From Stappia indica (GTDB taxonomy: Bacteria > Pseudomonadota > Alphaproteobacteria > Rhizobiales > Stappiaceae), in NCBI RefSeq assembly GCF_009789575.1, contig NZ_CP046908.1, positions 496,001-560,000 of the forward strand: a stretch of 64,000 bases of DNA, written 5' to 3'. Position 1 is the stretch's first letter; the number at the start of each line of letters is the position of its first letter. This document shows, piece after piece, positions 37,995-46,753 of the stretch. The notes beneath the pieces are model-generated. The model saw nothing but the letters and a program-made list of their open reading frames with translations, had not been told where the DNA came from and searched no databases. Position numbers and translations under genes: made by a program.

Positions 37995-38537
37995 TCAGGC
38001 TTTCCCGGGATTGCGTGGCAGGTGAGAGGGGGCGTTCGACCAGGCGTCCTGCGGCCACTCGTCCGGCGGCCAGCTCTCCGTTTCCCGGTCGGGATGCTGG
38101 TTGGAACGGATCGTGGCAAGAAACGAGGCGGCCTCCAGATCGTCCATCGTGTCGCGCTCGGGCAGCGCCGAGACGGTGTCGACGTAAGGCAGCTTCGCCT
38201 CCACGCCGAACTGGATCTTAGGGGCGATTTCCTCCGGGTGGTCGAACGCACCGATGGCCAGCGCCAGCTTGTCGCCCGGCTCCTCATAGGTGAGCGGCGT
38301 TCCGCAGGACGGGCAGAACCCGCGGGTCACATGGTTGGAGGAGCGGAACTGCGCCGGCTCCCCGCGCGTCCATGTCAGTTGCGGGCGCTCGATCGCGACC
38401 AAGGGCGCGTAGAAGCCGCCGAACGCCTTCTGGCACATGCGGCAATGGCAGATCGAAGCAGTGCCCAGCGCTCCCTCGACACGAAAGCGGATCGCGCCGC
38501 ACTGGCACCCACCGGTGTGAATGACCGCGTCAGTCAT
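37995..38537 (-). CDS. GFA family zinc-binding protein
   Basis: A 180-residue protein of the glutathione-dependent formaldehyde-activating (Gfa/CENP-V) fold. Zinc ligands are GGCQCGAIRF, ASICHCRMCQKAFGG and GFCPSCGTPLTYE. Most family members have no proven enzyme activity, so the role is unknown. The ATG at 38535-38537 overlaps the end of the upstream DUF559 gene by 8 bases. The C-terminal 40 residues are polar and Pro/Trp-rich. Confidence 0.87.
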   Translation of the reverse strand: MTDAVIHTGGCQCGAIRFRVEGALGTASICHCRMCQKAFGGFYAPLVAIERPQLTWTRGEPAQFRSSNHVTRGFCPSCGTPLTYEEPGDKLALAIGAFDHPEEIAPKIQFGVEAKLPYVDTVSALPERDTMDDLEAASFLATIRSNQHPDRETESWPPDEWPQDAWSNAPSHLPRNPGKA

Positions 38538-38904
38538 GTGCTTTCTCCTCTTCGCATGCTTCCAGGATCTTCCTGCAAACCCCATCGAGCTCCTTCAGGA
38601 CGTCCGGATTCCAGAAACGCAGAACCTTCCATCCCAACCCGGAAAGCGTTTCGTCTCGCAGTCGGTCGACGCGTGCTCCACGGGCCTCACCATGCTGAGA
38701 ACCATCCAGTTCGACGACAAGACGGTGAGCCGGGGCCGCGAAATCGACGATATAGCCTGCGATTGGCATCTGGCGGCGAAAGGAAATCCCCTCGAGACGA
38801 TGTCCCCGCAATGCGCGCCAGAGCTTTCTCTCCGCCTCGGTCATGTCCCGGCGAAGTGACTTGGCGTTACCGCGCAGTGCTTTGGCGACCTCGTGATGCG
38901 GCAT
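38530..38904 (-). CDS. DUF559 (endonuclease-like) protein
   Basis: A 124-residue protein with SLRRDMTEAERKLWRALRG, RRQMPIAGYIVDFAAPAHRLVVELDGSQH and LGWKVLRFWNPDVL. This is the DUF559 pattern, a small restriction-endonuclease-like fold related to very-short-patch-repair nucleases. The putative active-site residues are in YIVDF and VELDGSQH. Its target is unknown. It overlaps the GFA gene by 8 bases and lies beside a palindromic repeat. Confidence 0.85.
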   Translation of the reverse strand: MPHHEVAKALRGNAKSLRRDMTEAERKLWRALRGHRLEGISFRRQMPIAGYIVDFAAPAHRLVVELDGSQHGEARGARVDRLRDETLSGLGWKVLRFWNPDVLKELDGVCRKILEACEEEKAHD

Positions 38905-38977
38905 CTCTCAGGACCGTCCCTCACGCTGCCGCAAAACAACACCCCGGGCTATCTCGCCGGGACGTCGCCGCAAGTAC

Positions 38978-39123
38978 CCCTCTCCCCCCTTGAGGGGGAG
39001 ATGTCTCCGCAGGAGACAGAGGGGGGTGACAAACCTCCCCTCAAAAACCGAGCGTACGAGTGGAGAGCCCCCTACCCCCCTCTGCCGGCTTTGCCGGCAT
39101 CTCCCCCTCAAGGGGGGAGAGGG
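38978..39123. repeat. RIME-like palindromic intergenic repeat
   Basis: A perfect 26-bp inverted repeat (38978-39003 and 39098-39123) flanks about 94 bases. Next to each arm is a small variable hairpin (TCTCC-GCA-GGAGA on the left; GCCGGC-TTT-GCCGGC on the right) and then a copy of AGAGGGGGGT in matching orientation. The half-unit is therefore arm, hairpin, box, and is itself present twice. It closely resembles intergenic mosaic elements I recall in Hyphomicrobiales. It occupies the gap between the DUF559 gene and the cysS end. Confidence 0.85.
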
Positions 39124-39176
39124 ACGCGAGGCACTGCCACGCGACCTCTGTTTGCACCTCGCATGGCCCGTCATGG

Positions 39177-40622
39177 TCACTGCGCCAGCTCCCAGGTCGT
39201 CACGCGCTTGCCGGTCGCAGGGTCCTTGCCGTCCTTCAGCACGACGCCGGCATCGGCCAGCTCGGCACGGATGCGGTCGGCCTCGCCCCAGTCCTTCGCC
39301 TCGATGAAGGCAAGCCGCTCGGCAATGCGGGCATCCACCTTCGCCATCAGTTCGGGATCGGCAGCCGCTTCCTGAACCGCCTCGACGGCTGCCCGGATCT
39401 CGCTCAGGTCGAAGCCGAGGAAGCCGAGCGCATCGGCCAGCGTCTGAGCGGCGGCCGCATCCCCGCCGCGCGCTTCGCGTGCGAGCCCGTGCAGCGCGGC
39501 AATGGCCCGCGGCGTGTTGAGGTCGTCGCACAGCGCCTCCACCAGCGCTTCCGGCGGCAGGGTCGCCGCTGCCGGCTGAACGCCCGCGCGGTTGATCAGA
39601 TCGTCCCAGCGCTGCAGCAGTCCTTCGGCCTCTTCCAGCGCCTTCTCGGTGAAGTCGAGCGGCTGGCGGTACTGCGTCATCAGCAGGACGAGGCGGATGG
39701 CCATGCCCGGCCATGGGCGACCGCCCACCTTCTCCGTCTCCAGCAGGTCGTGCAGGGTGATGAAGTTGCCGAGCGACTTCGACATCTTCTCGCCTTCCAC
39801 CTGCAGGAAGCCGTTATGCAGCCAGTAGCGCGCCATCAGCTTGGTGCCGTGCGCGCAGCAGGACTGGGCGATCTCGTTCTCGTGATGCGGGAAGATCAGG
39901 TCGAGCCCGCCGCCATGGATGTCGAAGACGGGGCCCAGGTGATGGGCGCTCATCACCGAGCACTCGATATGCCAGCCCGGACGCCCGCGCCCCCAGGGGC
40001 TGTCCCAGCCCGGCTCGTCCTCGGACGACAGCTTCCACAGCACGAAGTCGCCGGGGTTCTTCTTGTGGGCATCGACGGCGATCCGCGCGCCCGCCTTCTG
40101 GTCCTCCAGATTGCGCTTGGACAGCTCGCCGTAAGCCGGCATCGAGCCGGTGTCGAACAGCACCTCGCCTTCCGCCTCATAGGCATGCCCCTTGGCGATC
40201 AGCGTGCCGATCATCTCGATCATCCCGCCGATATGGGCGGTGGCGCGCGGCTCGTGCGTGGGGGCCAGGCAGCCCAGCGCCTTCACGTCCGCATGGAACT
40301 GATCGGCCGTCTTGCCCGTTACCCTGGCGATCGCATCGTTGAGCGGGAGGTCGGGATAGTCGCGCAGGGCCCGCGCGTTGATCTTGTCGTCCACGTCGGT
40401 GATGTTGCGCACATAGGTGACGTGATCCTGCCCGTAGAGATGGCGCAGCAGGCGGAACAGCACGTCGAACACGACGACCGGCCGGGCATTGCCGATATGG
40501 GCGTAGTCGTAGACCGTCGGCCCGCACACATACATGCGCACGTTCCCGGCGTCCTCCGGCTCGAAGTCTTCCTTCGCCCGGGTCAGCGTGTTGGTCAGTT
40601 TCAATCGATGAGCGGAAAGCAT
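39177..40622 (-). CDS. cysS: Cysteinyl-tRNA synthetase
   Basis: Charges tRNA-Cys in the cytoplasm. The 481-residue class I synthetase has [19 protein letters not shown] (HIGH variant and first zinc Cys), [18 protein letters not shown], and the KMSKSLGNF loop. An anticodon-binding helical domain follows. The ATG at 40620-40622 is preceded by about 330 bases shared with the divergent L,D-transpeptidase gene. Confidence 0.97.
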   Translation of the reverse strand: MLSAHRLKLTNTLTRAKEDFEPEDAGNVRMYVCGPTVYDYAHIGNARPVVVFDVLFRLLRHLYGQDHVTYVRNITDVDDKINARALRDYPDLPLNDAIARVTGKTADQFHADVKALGCLAPTHEPRATAHIGGMIEMIGTLIAKGHAYEAEGEVLFDTGSMPAYGELSKRNLEDQKAGARIAVDAHKKNPGDFVLWKLSSEDEPGWDSPWGRGRPGWHIECSVMSAHHLGPVFDIHGGGLDLIFPHHENEIAQSCCAHGTKLMARYWLHNGFLQVEGEKMSKSLGNFITLHDLLETEKVGGRPWPGMAIRLVLLMTQYRQPLDFTEKALEEAEGLLQRWDDLINRAGVQPAAATLPPEALVEALCDDLNTPRAIAALHGLAREARGGDAAAAQTLADALGFLGFDLSEIRAAVEAVQEAAADPELMAKVDARIAERLAFIEAKDWGEADRIRAELADAGVVLKDGKDPATGKRVTTWELAQ

Positions 40623-40952
40623 GATCGGTCGTCTCCTGGCCAGCTGGCCGGGGCGTCCGTCTCATCTCCCTTGTCGGAGAGCTTCACGCATGAGGGGAAC
40701 GGCCACAGCCAGCTTTGTCGCTAGCTGCAAATAATGAGAATCGAAATGGTCTTCCGATGGGCCGTGCACATGGCAAGTGTTCTGACCCGTTTGCCTGGCC
40801 CGGTCAAGCGTCAAAAGGCGGGTTGCCGCGCCTCGCAGCGGCTTTTCGCTGGCGTTCAACGCGTGTCCTGGATCACACTGGCGTTGAGGAGACTCCGTCA
40901 TATTAGGGCTGCGGCTCCACCGTATGATGGAGGTCATTTGTGGGAGAAAGTC
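40623..40952. other. Intergenic region between cysS and the L,D-transpeptidase gene
   Basis: This 330-base divergent region holds no supported gene. A reading frame open from 40734 is in phase with the downstream transpeptidase but looks non-coding and precedes its signal peptide. The centre (40725-40750) is A+T-rich. A Shine-Dalgarno GGGAG lies at 40942-40946. Confidence 0.65.
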
Positions 40953-42695
40953 ATGAGCCCCTTCGCCTGTGAGACCCGGCCCCGGCCGGTTGCGTTCTTG
41001 CGTCTCGCCAGCGCCGTCCCGGCCCTCGCGCTTGCCGCGCTGCTGTCGGCCACTGCAGTGCCGGCGCACGCCCAGTCGGCCCTGCCGGTGGAAAGCGCGC
41101 CGACGGGCAGCGTGCAGGTGGGAGAGGCGCATCTGCCGACCGACCCGCTCGCCATGGCGATCGCCCGGGAGCTGTCGGTCAACACCACGGTGATGCTCGA
41201 GGCCTCGGTCAATGCCGGCAGCGAGGAAGAGCTGGAACTCGGCATCCAGGGCTACTACGAGAACCGCGTGTTCCAGCCGCTCTGGGTCAGCGAGCAGGGC
41301 CTCAATCCCCATGGCGAGTTGCTGCTGTCCGCCTTCGAGAGGGCGGGCGACCATGCGCTCGACCCGGCCGACTACGCGCCCGACCGGCTGCGCCAGCTGG
41401 CAAGCGCGGCGACCGACACCGAGGGCCTCGCGGAGCTGGAAGTCGCGATCTCCAACACTTTCGTCACCTATGCCAACCACCTGACCGCGGGCCGGGTGAA
41501 GCCGAACGAGGTCAACCGCTCGCTGAACCTCTTCCCCAAGGCACCGGATCCGGCCGTGGTGCTCGAGTTCGTCGACACGTCCGAGGACTTCGCCGCCGCC
41601 ATCGAGGGGCTTTCCCCCAATACGCCCAACTATGCACGGCTGAAGACGGCACTCGCCGACTACCGCGCCAAGGAGGCCGCCGGCGGTTTCACCGCCGTTC
41701 CCGAGGGCGAGACGCTGAAGCCGGGCATGACCGACACCCGGGCGGAGGCGCTGCGCACCCGCCTGGCCGAGCAGGACCTCTTCACGCCCGGCAGCCATAC
41801 CGGCGACGTCTATGACGGCGCGCTGGTCGAGGCTGTGAAGCTCTTCCAGGAGCGCCACGGCCTGGAGGTGGACGGCGTCATCGGCAAGAACACGCTCGCC
41901 GAGATCAACGTGCCGATCTCCACGCGCATCGACCAGATGGAGCTGAACATGGAGCGGCGGCGCTGGATGCCGGACGATCTCGGCTCCCGCTACGTCTTCG
42001 TCAACCTGGCCGACCAGAACCTCAAGGTCGTGGAGAACGACAAGACCGTCCACACCACCCGCGTGGTCGTCGGCAAGCCGTACCATGCCACCCCGGTCTT
42101 TTCCGACGAGATGACCTATGCGGAGGTGAACCCCTACTGGACGGTGCCCTACTCCATCGCCACGACCGAATACCTGCCGATGCTCAAGCGCGACCCCGGC
42201 GCGCTGCTGGCCAAGAACATCCGCGTCTTCTCGGGGAACCGCGAGATCGATCCCTGGTCGGTCGCCTGGGGCTCCTACAGCCGCGCCAGCTTCCCCTTCA
42301 CGCTGCGCCAGGATCCCGGCGAGGGCAACGCGCTCGGCCGCATCAAGTTCATGTTCCCGAACAAGTTCAACATCTACATCCACGACACACCGTCGAAGTC
42401 GCTGTTCGACCGCGCCCAGCGTTCCTTCAGCCATGGCTGCATCCGCGCCGAGGACCCCTTCGACCTTGGCCAGGCCCTGCTCGGCTCCGACGGCTGGACG
42501 AAGGGCAAGCTGGAGGCGGTGCGCAACAGCGGCGAGCGGCGGGTGATCAAGCTGTCGAAGCCAATGCCCGTCCACCTCACCTATCTGACCGCCTGGGTGA
42601 ACAAGGACGGCTCGGTGCATTTCCGCCGCGACATCTACGACCGCGACAAGGTGCTGGCCAAGGCAATCGCCCAGTTGCGGCCCGCCAATCTCTGA
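40953..42695 (+). CDS. L,D-transpeptidase (YcbB/LdtD-like)
   Basis: A 580-residue secreted peptidoglycan enzyme. A signal peptide (PALALAALLSATAVPAHAQS, cleavage near residue 41) precedes an N-terminal scaffold domain (GYYENRVFQPLWVSEQG). Next come a PG_binding_1 domain (LVEAVKLFQERHGLEVDGVI) and a YkuD catalytic domain with HDTPSKSLFDR and the active-site SHGCIRAEDP. It forms 3-3 cross-links or attaches other molecules to stem peptides. The ATG at 40953 has GGGAG upstream. A 12-bp hairpin follows. Confidence 0.93.
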   Translation: MSPFACETRPRPVAFLRLASAVPALALAALLSATAVPAHAQSALPVESAPTGSVQVGEAHLPTDPLAMAIARELSVNTTVMLEASVNAGSEEELELGIQGYYENRVFQPLWVSEQGLNPHGELLLSAFERAGDHALDPADYAPDRLRQLASAATDTEGLAELEVAISNTFVTYANHLTAGRVKPNEVNRSLNLFPKAPDPAVVLEFVDTSEDFAAAIEGLSPNTPNYARLKTALADYRAKEAAGGFTAVPEGETLKPGMTDTRAEALRTRLAEQDLFTPGSHTGDVYDGALVEAVKLFQERHGLEVDGVIGKNTLAEINVPISTRIDQMELNMERRRWMPDDLGSRYVFVNLADQNLKVVENDKTVHTTRVVVGKPYHATPVFSDEMTYAEVNPYWTVPYSIATTEYLPMLKRDPGALLAKNIRVFSGNREIDPWSVAWGSYSRASFPFTLRQDPGEGNALGRIKFMFPNKFNIYIHDTPSKSLFDRAQRSFSHGCIRAEDPFDLGQALLGSDGWTKGKLEAVRNSGERRVIKLSKPMPVHLTYLTAWVNKDGSVHFRRDIYDRDKVLAKAIAQLRPANL

Positions 42696-42724
42696 CGGGG
42701 ACCGGCCCTCGCCCGCTCAAACGT

Positions 42725-42757
42725 TAAAGGCGCCGCTCCGCAAGGGCGGCGCCTTTA
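42725..42757 (+). terminator. Terminator-like hairpin after the L,D-transpeptidase gene
   Basis: A 12-bp perfect stem (42725-42736 with 42746-42757) and a nine-base loop start 30 bases after the stop. Only three T residues follow inside the stem end, so it may also work on the other strand. Confidence 0.65.
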
Positions 42758-42856
42758 CCAATCTGAACGGCACATAAAGGCACGTCTCAGCACGGGTTCA
42801 GTCGCCCCGATGCATCATCGGCACAGTTCAAGGCCCAGCGTATCGGAGCCAGTGCC

Positions 42857-43096
42857 ATGCAGACGACCCTTTCTCCCCTCCTCGATCGCAGCGGACGCCT
42901 GGTCCGCCAGCTCGTCGCCGCGTCCCTCTTCGGAGCGCTCATGCTGGCGCCGGTCGCGGGATTCGTTTTTGCCACCGACATGACGTCCAGAAACCGGGAC
43001 GACATTGCGTTTCATGCACCTTCCCTGTGCACGAAGGATAAAATCGGCTGCATTATTAACCCTCAGGGACATAGTTCGACTTTTAGCAATCGCTGA
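42857..43096 (+). CDS. Small hypothetical secreted or membrane protein
   Basis: A 79-residue frame beginning MQTTLSPLLDRSGRLVRQ with a basic start, then one hydrophobic segment (LVAASLFGALMLAPVAGFVF, residues 17-36), and a short polar tail with two cysteines (SLCTKDKIGCIINP). CGGAG lies 8 bases before the ATG. It could be a signal peptide plus a short exported peptide, or a single-span membrane protein. No family was recognised, and chance is possible. Confidence 0.45.
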   Translation: MQTTLSPLLDRSGRLVRQLVAASLFGALMLAPVAGFVFATDMTSRNRDDIAFHAPSLCTKDKIGCIINPQGHSSTFSNR

Positions 43097-43265
43097 TATC
43101 TTGCGTCGAAGGAATTGTTCCACTCTAATGCCGCGACTTCGAATTGCAGACTGGCGAGCTCCTCCTGCGTGAGCGGGCTGGCCGTTGCGGCTCGAGGCCG
43201 ATGTGCTGTGCAGCGGCGGGATCGGGGCCGCCTCTTGCACCCAACGGCGTTCGGGAAGGACGGAA

Positions 43266-43610
43266 ATGATCGACGCGCTTCAGGAAAAGGCCGAGGATGC
43301 GGCGAGCTTTCTTAAGATGCTCGCCTCTGCCCCGCGCCTCATGCTGCTGTGCCATATGGCCAACGGCGAAACCAATGTCGGCCAGCTCGCCGATTTGACC
43401 GGCATGCGCATGCCGACCGTCTCGCAGCAACTCGCCTTGCTGCGGGCGCAGGGTCTGGTGCGCACACGCCGCGAGGGCACCACCATCTATTACAGCCTCG
43501 ACAGCGAGATTGCCCAGGACGTCCTGGCCCTGCTGGAGAAGCATTTCTGTCCTCCCGAGGCGATGGCAGCCCGCAAAGGCAGGCGGCTGGAGACGACCGG
43601 CGCCGGGTGA
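43266..43610 (+). CDS. SqrR/BigR-like ArsR family regulator
   Basis: A 114-residue winged-helix protein: FLKMLASAPRLMLLCHMANG, TVSQQLALLRAQGLVRTRR, then EGTTIYYSLDS and EKHFCPP. Its only cysteines are Cys29 and Cys95, 66 residues apart. The persulfide sensors SqrR and BigR have a disulfide- or tetrasulfide-forming pair with, as I recall, the same 66-residue spacing and positions. A sulfide/persulfide-responsive repressor is inferred. No sulfide-oxidation gene is adjacent. The ATG follows GGAAGGACGGAA. Confidence 0.85.
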   Translation: MIDALQEKAEDAASFLKMLASAPRLMLLCHMANGETNVGQLADLTGMRMPTVSQQLALLRAQGLVRTRREGTTIYYSLDSEIAQDVLALLEKHFCPPEAMAARKGRRLETTGAG

Positions 43611-43687
43611 CCGTCGCCGGGTGACCGCCGCCGCCACGCACCTGTCAGCGGCCGCATCTGTCCGACGCGGCGCGCAGATCCGGCGGG

Positions 43688-44209
43688 TCAGTTGTCCAGC
43701 CAGTCCCCGCAGCGCGGCGCGCTCGCCTCGCCCCAGGGCATGATCGGCACCGTGGAGGTCGAGTTCTTCGGGCTGCCCTCGATGATCTTGTCGGAATAGA
43801 CGAGATAGACCAGCACGTTGCGCTTGGTGTCGCAACCGCGCACGATCCGCATCTTCTTGAACAGGAACGAGCGGCGCTGGCGGAACATCTCCTCGCCCTG
43901 CTCGAACTTCGCCTTGAAGGTCACAGGCCCCACCTGCCGGCAGGCGAGCGAGATGTCGGACACTTCCTCGGCAACGCCGAGCCAGCCCGACACGCCGCCC
44001 TTTTCCGGCACGGTGAAGTGGCAGGCGACGCCCTCGACCAGCGGATCGTCCACCGCATAGGTCGCCAGCTTGTGGTCCGGCGTCAGGAACTTCCAGACCG
44101 TCGACTTCTTGAAGATCAGGTCCGGCTCGTCGGCCGACAGGGCCGGCTGCGCCAGCGCCGCGAGCGCGGCGACGGAAAGAACGGCGGCCCGCAGGAAGGA
44201 TTTCATCAT
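43688..44209 (-). CDS. creA: CreA family protein
   Basis: A 173-residue exported protein. The signal peptide (MMKSFLRAAVLSVAALAALA, cleavage near residue 26) precedes the CreA pattern VDDPLVEGVACHFTVPEKGG...LGVAEEVSDISLACRQVGP. VLVYLVYSDKIIEGSPKNS also fits. It is periplasmic and of unknown molecular function. Two ATGs lie next to each other (44209, 44206). It lies downstream of the small membrane protein gene on the same strand. Confidence 0.9.
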   Translation of the reverse strand: MMKSFLRAAVLSVAALAALAQPALSADEPDLIFKKSTVWKFLTPDHKLATYAVDDPLVEGVACHFTVPEKGGVSGWLGVAEEVSDISLACRQVGPVTFKAKFEQGEEMFRQRRSFLFKKMRIVRGCDTKRNVLVYLVYSDKIIEGSPKNSTSTVPIMPWGEASAPRCGDWLDN

Positions 44210-44282
44210 CTCAGTCTCCCGGTATGGTCGAGCCGCATATGGGGGGCGGCCGGAAGAGGCGCAAGCGGTGCGCCCGCCGTCC

Positions 44283-44675
44283 TCAGATGAAGAGCTTCCC
44301 GATCTGGACGGCCGCGACCAGGGGCGAAGGTGTCGACAAGAGCGCCAGCGCCGTAAGGCTCAACAGCCCGAGCACGATGTTGGCGCCTGCCAGTCCGCGC
44401 TCGCCGGCCCTTGCAGCCACGCGCCAGCACGCGCCATGGGTCAGAACGACCAGCACGGCCAGAATGGCGGCGGCGAGCATCCCCTGCTCGTCCTGAATGC
44501 CGGCGCGAAACAACCCCATCGGCAGGAAGGCGCCTGCCAGCGGCAGCAGCAGCACGTGGTTGAGCACCGTCCACACCAGCACCGGGCTTTGCGGTTTCGG
44601 CGGTGCGGCAGCAGCCTTTTCCGGTGCCTGCGTCTTGTCCGCCCGTCCTGCCGTCTTCGCCATCCTGCCGGTCAT
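44283..44675 (-). CDS. Hypothetical membrane protein
   Basis: A 130-residue protein with a Lys/Ala/Pro-rich cytoplasmic start (about residues 1-30), then three to four hydrophobic segments: VLVWTVLNHVLLLPLAGAFL, MLAAAILAVLVVLTHGACW and LAGANIVLGLLSLTALALLS. No family was recognised. The start is ATG 44675 or 44663. It is divergent from a MarR regulator with a dyad between them, so it may be that regulator's target. creA follows 73 bases downstream. Confidence 0.65.
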   Translation of the reverse strand: MTGRMAKTAGRADKTQAPEKAAAAPPKPQSPVLVWTVLNHVLLLPLAGAFLPMGLFRAGIQDEQGMLAAAILAVLVVLTHGACWRVAARAGERGLAGANIVLGLLSLTALALLSTPSPLVAAVQIGKLFI

Positions 44676-44794
44676 CCTGTCTGGAACCTGATTGCCCCGC
44701 CCCTTGCCTGACTGCCACGCCTGGCCACCGGCCGCAAGCCGATCCGGGAACACCCGATGTCGCACCCTTGCCCGTGTCCCGCCAATCGTTAGAA

Positions 44795-44820
44795 TTGCAA
44801 CCATACATGCAATGATTGCC
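44795..44820. promoter_or_regulatory. Overlapping dyads, candidate MarR operator
   Basis: ATTGCA (44795-44800) and TGCAAT (44809-44814) form an inverted repeat with an 8-base spacer. A second palindrome, GCAAT-G-ATTGC (44810-44820), overlaps it. They lie between the divergent membrane protein and MarR genes. Repeated TTGCA half-sites are common in MarR operators. Confidence 0.55.
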
Positions 44821-44871
44821 GCCGCCGGCCGGGCCTGCCTGTCGCCCACGGCAGCTGAAAGCGAGCACTCG

Positions 44872-45369
44872 ATGAGCGACATGGGCAACGATCAACGGCC
44901 TCTCGAGCTGGAAGGGTTCCTCCCCTATCGACTCAACGTGCTCGCCGAGACCGTCAGCCAGTCGCTCGCCGGCATCTATCGCCGGCGCTACGCGATCAGC
45001 GTGCCTGAATGGCGGATCATGGCGACCCTCGGCCAATTCGGGACGATGACCGCCAAGGAGATCGGCGCGCACAGCCACATGCACAAGACCAAGGTCTCGC
45101 GCGCGGTCGCAAGCCTTGAACATCGCGACTTCCTGCTGCGCAAGGCCAACGCCCGGGACATGCGGGAGAGCTTCCTGCAGCTCACCGACAAGGGCATGGG
45201 CGCCTATCGCCAGCTGGTGCCGGAAGCGCATCGTTTCATCGAAGCGCTGGTGGCCCCGCTCGACCCGGCCGACCGGCTGGTGTTCGACCGGGTGCTGGAG
45301 CAACTGGCGGGGCGCGCGAAGGAACTGAGCATCGACCTCGACGGCGCGGACACGGTCGCCGCCGGTTAG
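44872..45369 (+). CDS. MarR family transcriptional regulator
   Basis: A 165-residue winged-helix dimer: LPYRLNVLAETVSQSLAGIY, VPEWRIMATLGQFGTMTAKEI, recognition region HMHKTKVSRAVASLEHRDFL, and wing ANARDMRESFLQLTDKG. These are typical MarR features. The effector is unknown; related proteins bind aromatic acids or sense oxidants, but this one has no cysteine. The ATG at 44872 is used. It is divergent from a small membrane protein gene, with an operator-like dyad between. Confidence 0.88.
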   Translation: MSDMGNDQRPLELEGFLPYRLNVLAETVSQSLAGIYRRRYAISVPEWRIMATLGQFGTMTAKEIGAHSHMHKTKVSRAVASLEHRDFLLRKANARDMRESFLQLTDKGMGAYRQLVPEAHRFIEALVAPLDPADRLVFDRVLEQLAGRAKELSIDLDGADTVAAG

Positions 45370-45490
45370 GTGCGAGTTTACTAAAAGTCGAGCATTTCCT
45401 TGTGCCGCGCCGCGACCTGGCGCCATAGTCGGCCCCGTTGGAGCCTGGCTGCGACCAGGCTGCCCCCTTTTGCGCAAGCGGATCGCGTCG

Positions 45491-46753
45491 ATGGCACTCG
45501 AGAACGGCATGGGAAAAGGACTGCTGCGCGCCCTCGTGGCTGCGGGCCTGATCCTTGCCGTCGGCGGCCCGGCTGTCGCCGCCAGCTGCTCTGCCCTGCG
45601 TGCCGAGTTGCAGCAGATCTCGGCCGGCGGCTCGCGCTCGCCCGAATATGCCAAGTGGGACGAGGCCCACCGCGCCCAGTCGCGCGCCCTGGGCCTGGCC
45701 GAGCGCGACTTCCGCCATCTCGGCTGCGGAGGTGCTGCCGGCGCCCCGTCCTGCAAGGGGCTCGGTCCGAAGATCGAAAACATGCGCGCCAACCTCGCCA
45801 AGATCGAGCGGCAACGCGCCCGCCATGCCGGAACGACCCGCAGCAATGGCCGCGAGGCGGCCCTGCGCAAGGCTTTGGCCCGTCAGAACTGCGACGCCCC
45901 GCGCGAGGCCCATGCCCCCGCCAATCCGGGCATCCGGTCCGCACCGCCCTCCGGCGGCGGCTTTCTGTCGCTGTTCGGCATCGGCCGCCGCAACGAGGCC
46001 GTGACGCATCAGGTCGCCGTGGAACAGGACCAGAGCGAGCCGCGGCCGCGTTCGACCGTCCGGTTCAGCTCCGGCGACAGCGCCGCCATCGCGCGCCGTC
46101 CTTCCGGCCCGACCTACCGGACCATGTGCGTGCGCATGTGCGACGGGTTCTTCTTCCCCGTGAGCTTCGCCACCGGCGAGGAAGGCTTCGGCCGCGATGC
46201 CGCCGTGTGCCGCTCCATGTGCCCCGGCGCCGAGGCCGAGCTCTTCGTCCATCGCAATCCGGGCGAAACGGTCGAGAACCTCGTCTCCGTCACCGGCATG
46301 CCCTATGGCGACCTGCCAAATGCCAACCGGTTCCGCGTTTCCTATGTGGAAGGGTGCGGCTGCCAGCCGAGCGCCGACCGCCAGACCATGGCCAGCCTGA
46401 TCCGCAGCGGCGACGACGAGGCCGCCGCCTACCTGCGCGATGTCGAGACCGGCACCGGGCAGGAGCTGCGCAGCGGCGTTGCTCCCGACGGCCTGCCGAC
46501 CGACGATGCGCAGGAGGCCATCGAGGCCTTGCAGCTGCAGGACCCGGACACCCGCACCAACATGGAGCTGGGCTACTCGCCCGTGCGCCAGGGCCCGGCC
46601 CTGCCGGTCCTCGGCTCGTCCTCGCGCCCGAAGCCGGCGACGGCCGGCGCCGAAAGTGCCGCCGCTGCAGACCCCGGCATGGACGGCCCGTCCGAGCCGC
46701 CCGCCGAGCGCAATGTCAGGATAGTCGGGCCGCGCTATTTCGTCGCCCAATAA
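45491..46753 (+). CDS. DUF2865 domain protein, exported
   Basis: A 420-residue secreted protein. The N-terminal signal ([20 protein letters not shown]) precedes a helical region with conserved cysteines ([38 protein letters not shown]). A linker follows, then the DUF2865 core with [37 protein letters not shown] and EGCGCQP. The function is unknown; the family is mostly confined to Hyphomicrobiales. The many paired cysteines suggest disulfides in the periplasm. Start ATG 45491; 45509 is the alternative. Its last 38 bases overlap the end of gltX on the other strand. Confidence 0.8.
   Translation: MALENGMGKGLLRALVAAGLILAVGGPAVAASCSALRAELQQISAGGSRSPEYAKWDEAHRAQSRALGLAERDFRHLGCGGAAGAPSCKGLGPKIENMRANLAKIERQRARHAGTTRSNGREAALRKALARQNCDAPREAHAPANPGIRSAPPSGGGFLSLFGIGRRNEAVTHQVAVEQDQSEPRPRSTVRFSSGDSAAIARRPSGPTYRTMCVRMCDGFFFPVSFATGEEGFGRDAAVCRSMCPGAEAELFVHRNPGETVENLVSVTGMPYGDLPNANRFRVSYVEGCGCQPSADRQTMASLIRSGDDEAAAYLRDVETGTGQELRSGVAPDGLPTDDAQEAIEALQLQDPDTRTNMELGYSPVRQGPALPVLGSSSRPKPATAGAESAAAADPGMDGPSEPPAERNVRIVGPRYFVAQ

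Noticed and set aside
38970-39130. Insertion sequence ends at the 26-bp inverted repeat
   Set aside because: The interior is about 94 bases with no transposase and no visible target duplication; a RIME-like element fits better.
40722-40745. A+T-rich stretch resembling a Fur/Irr-type box (GCAAATAATGAGAATCG) between cysS and the L,D-transpeptidase gene
   Set aside because: The match to a Fur consensus is partial and one-sided, and neither neighbour is an iron gene.
40734-40952. In-frame N-terminal extension of the L,D-transpeptidase
   Set aside because: It would place about 73 residues before a clear signal peptide, and the downstream ATG has a good Shine-Dalgarno.
44596-45870. Long minus-strand reading frame covering the MarR gene and the start of the DUF2865 gene
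   Set aside because: It opposes two supported genes and shows shadow-type composition.
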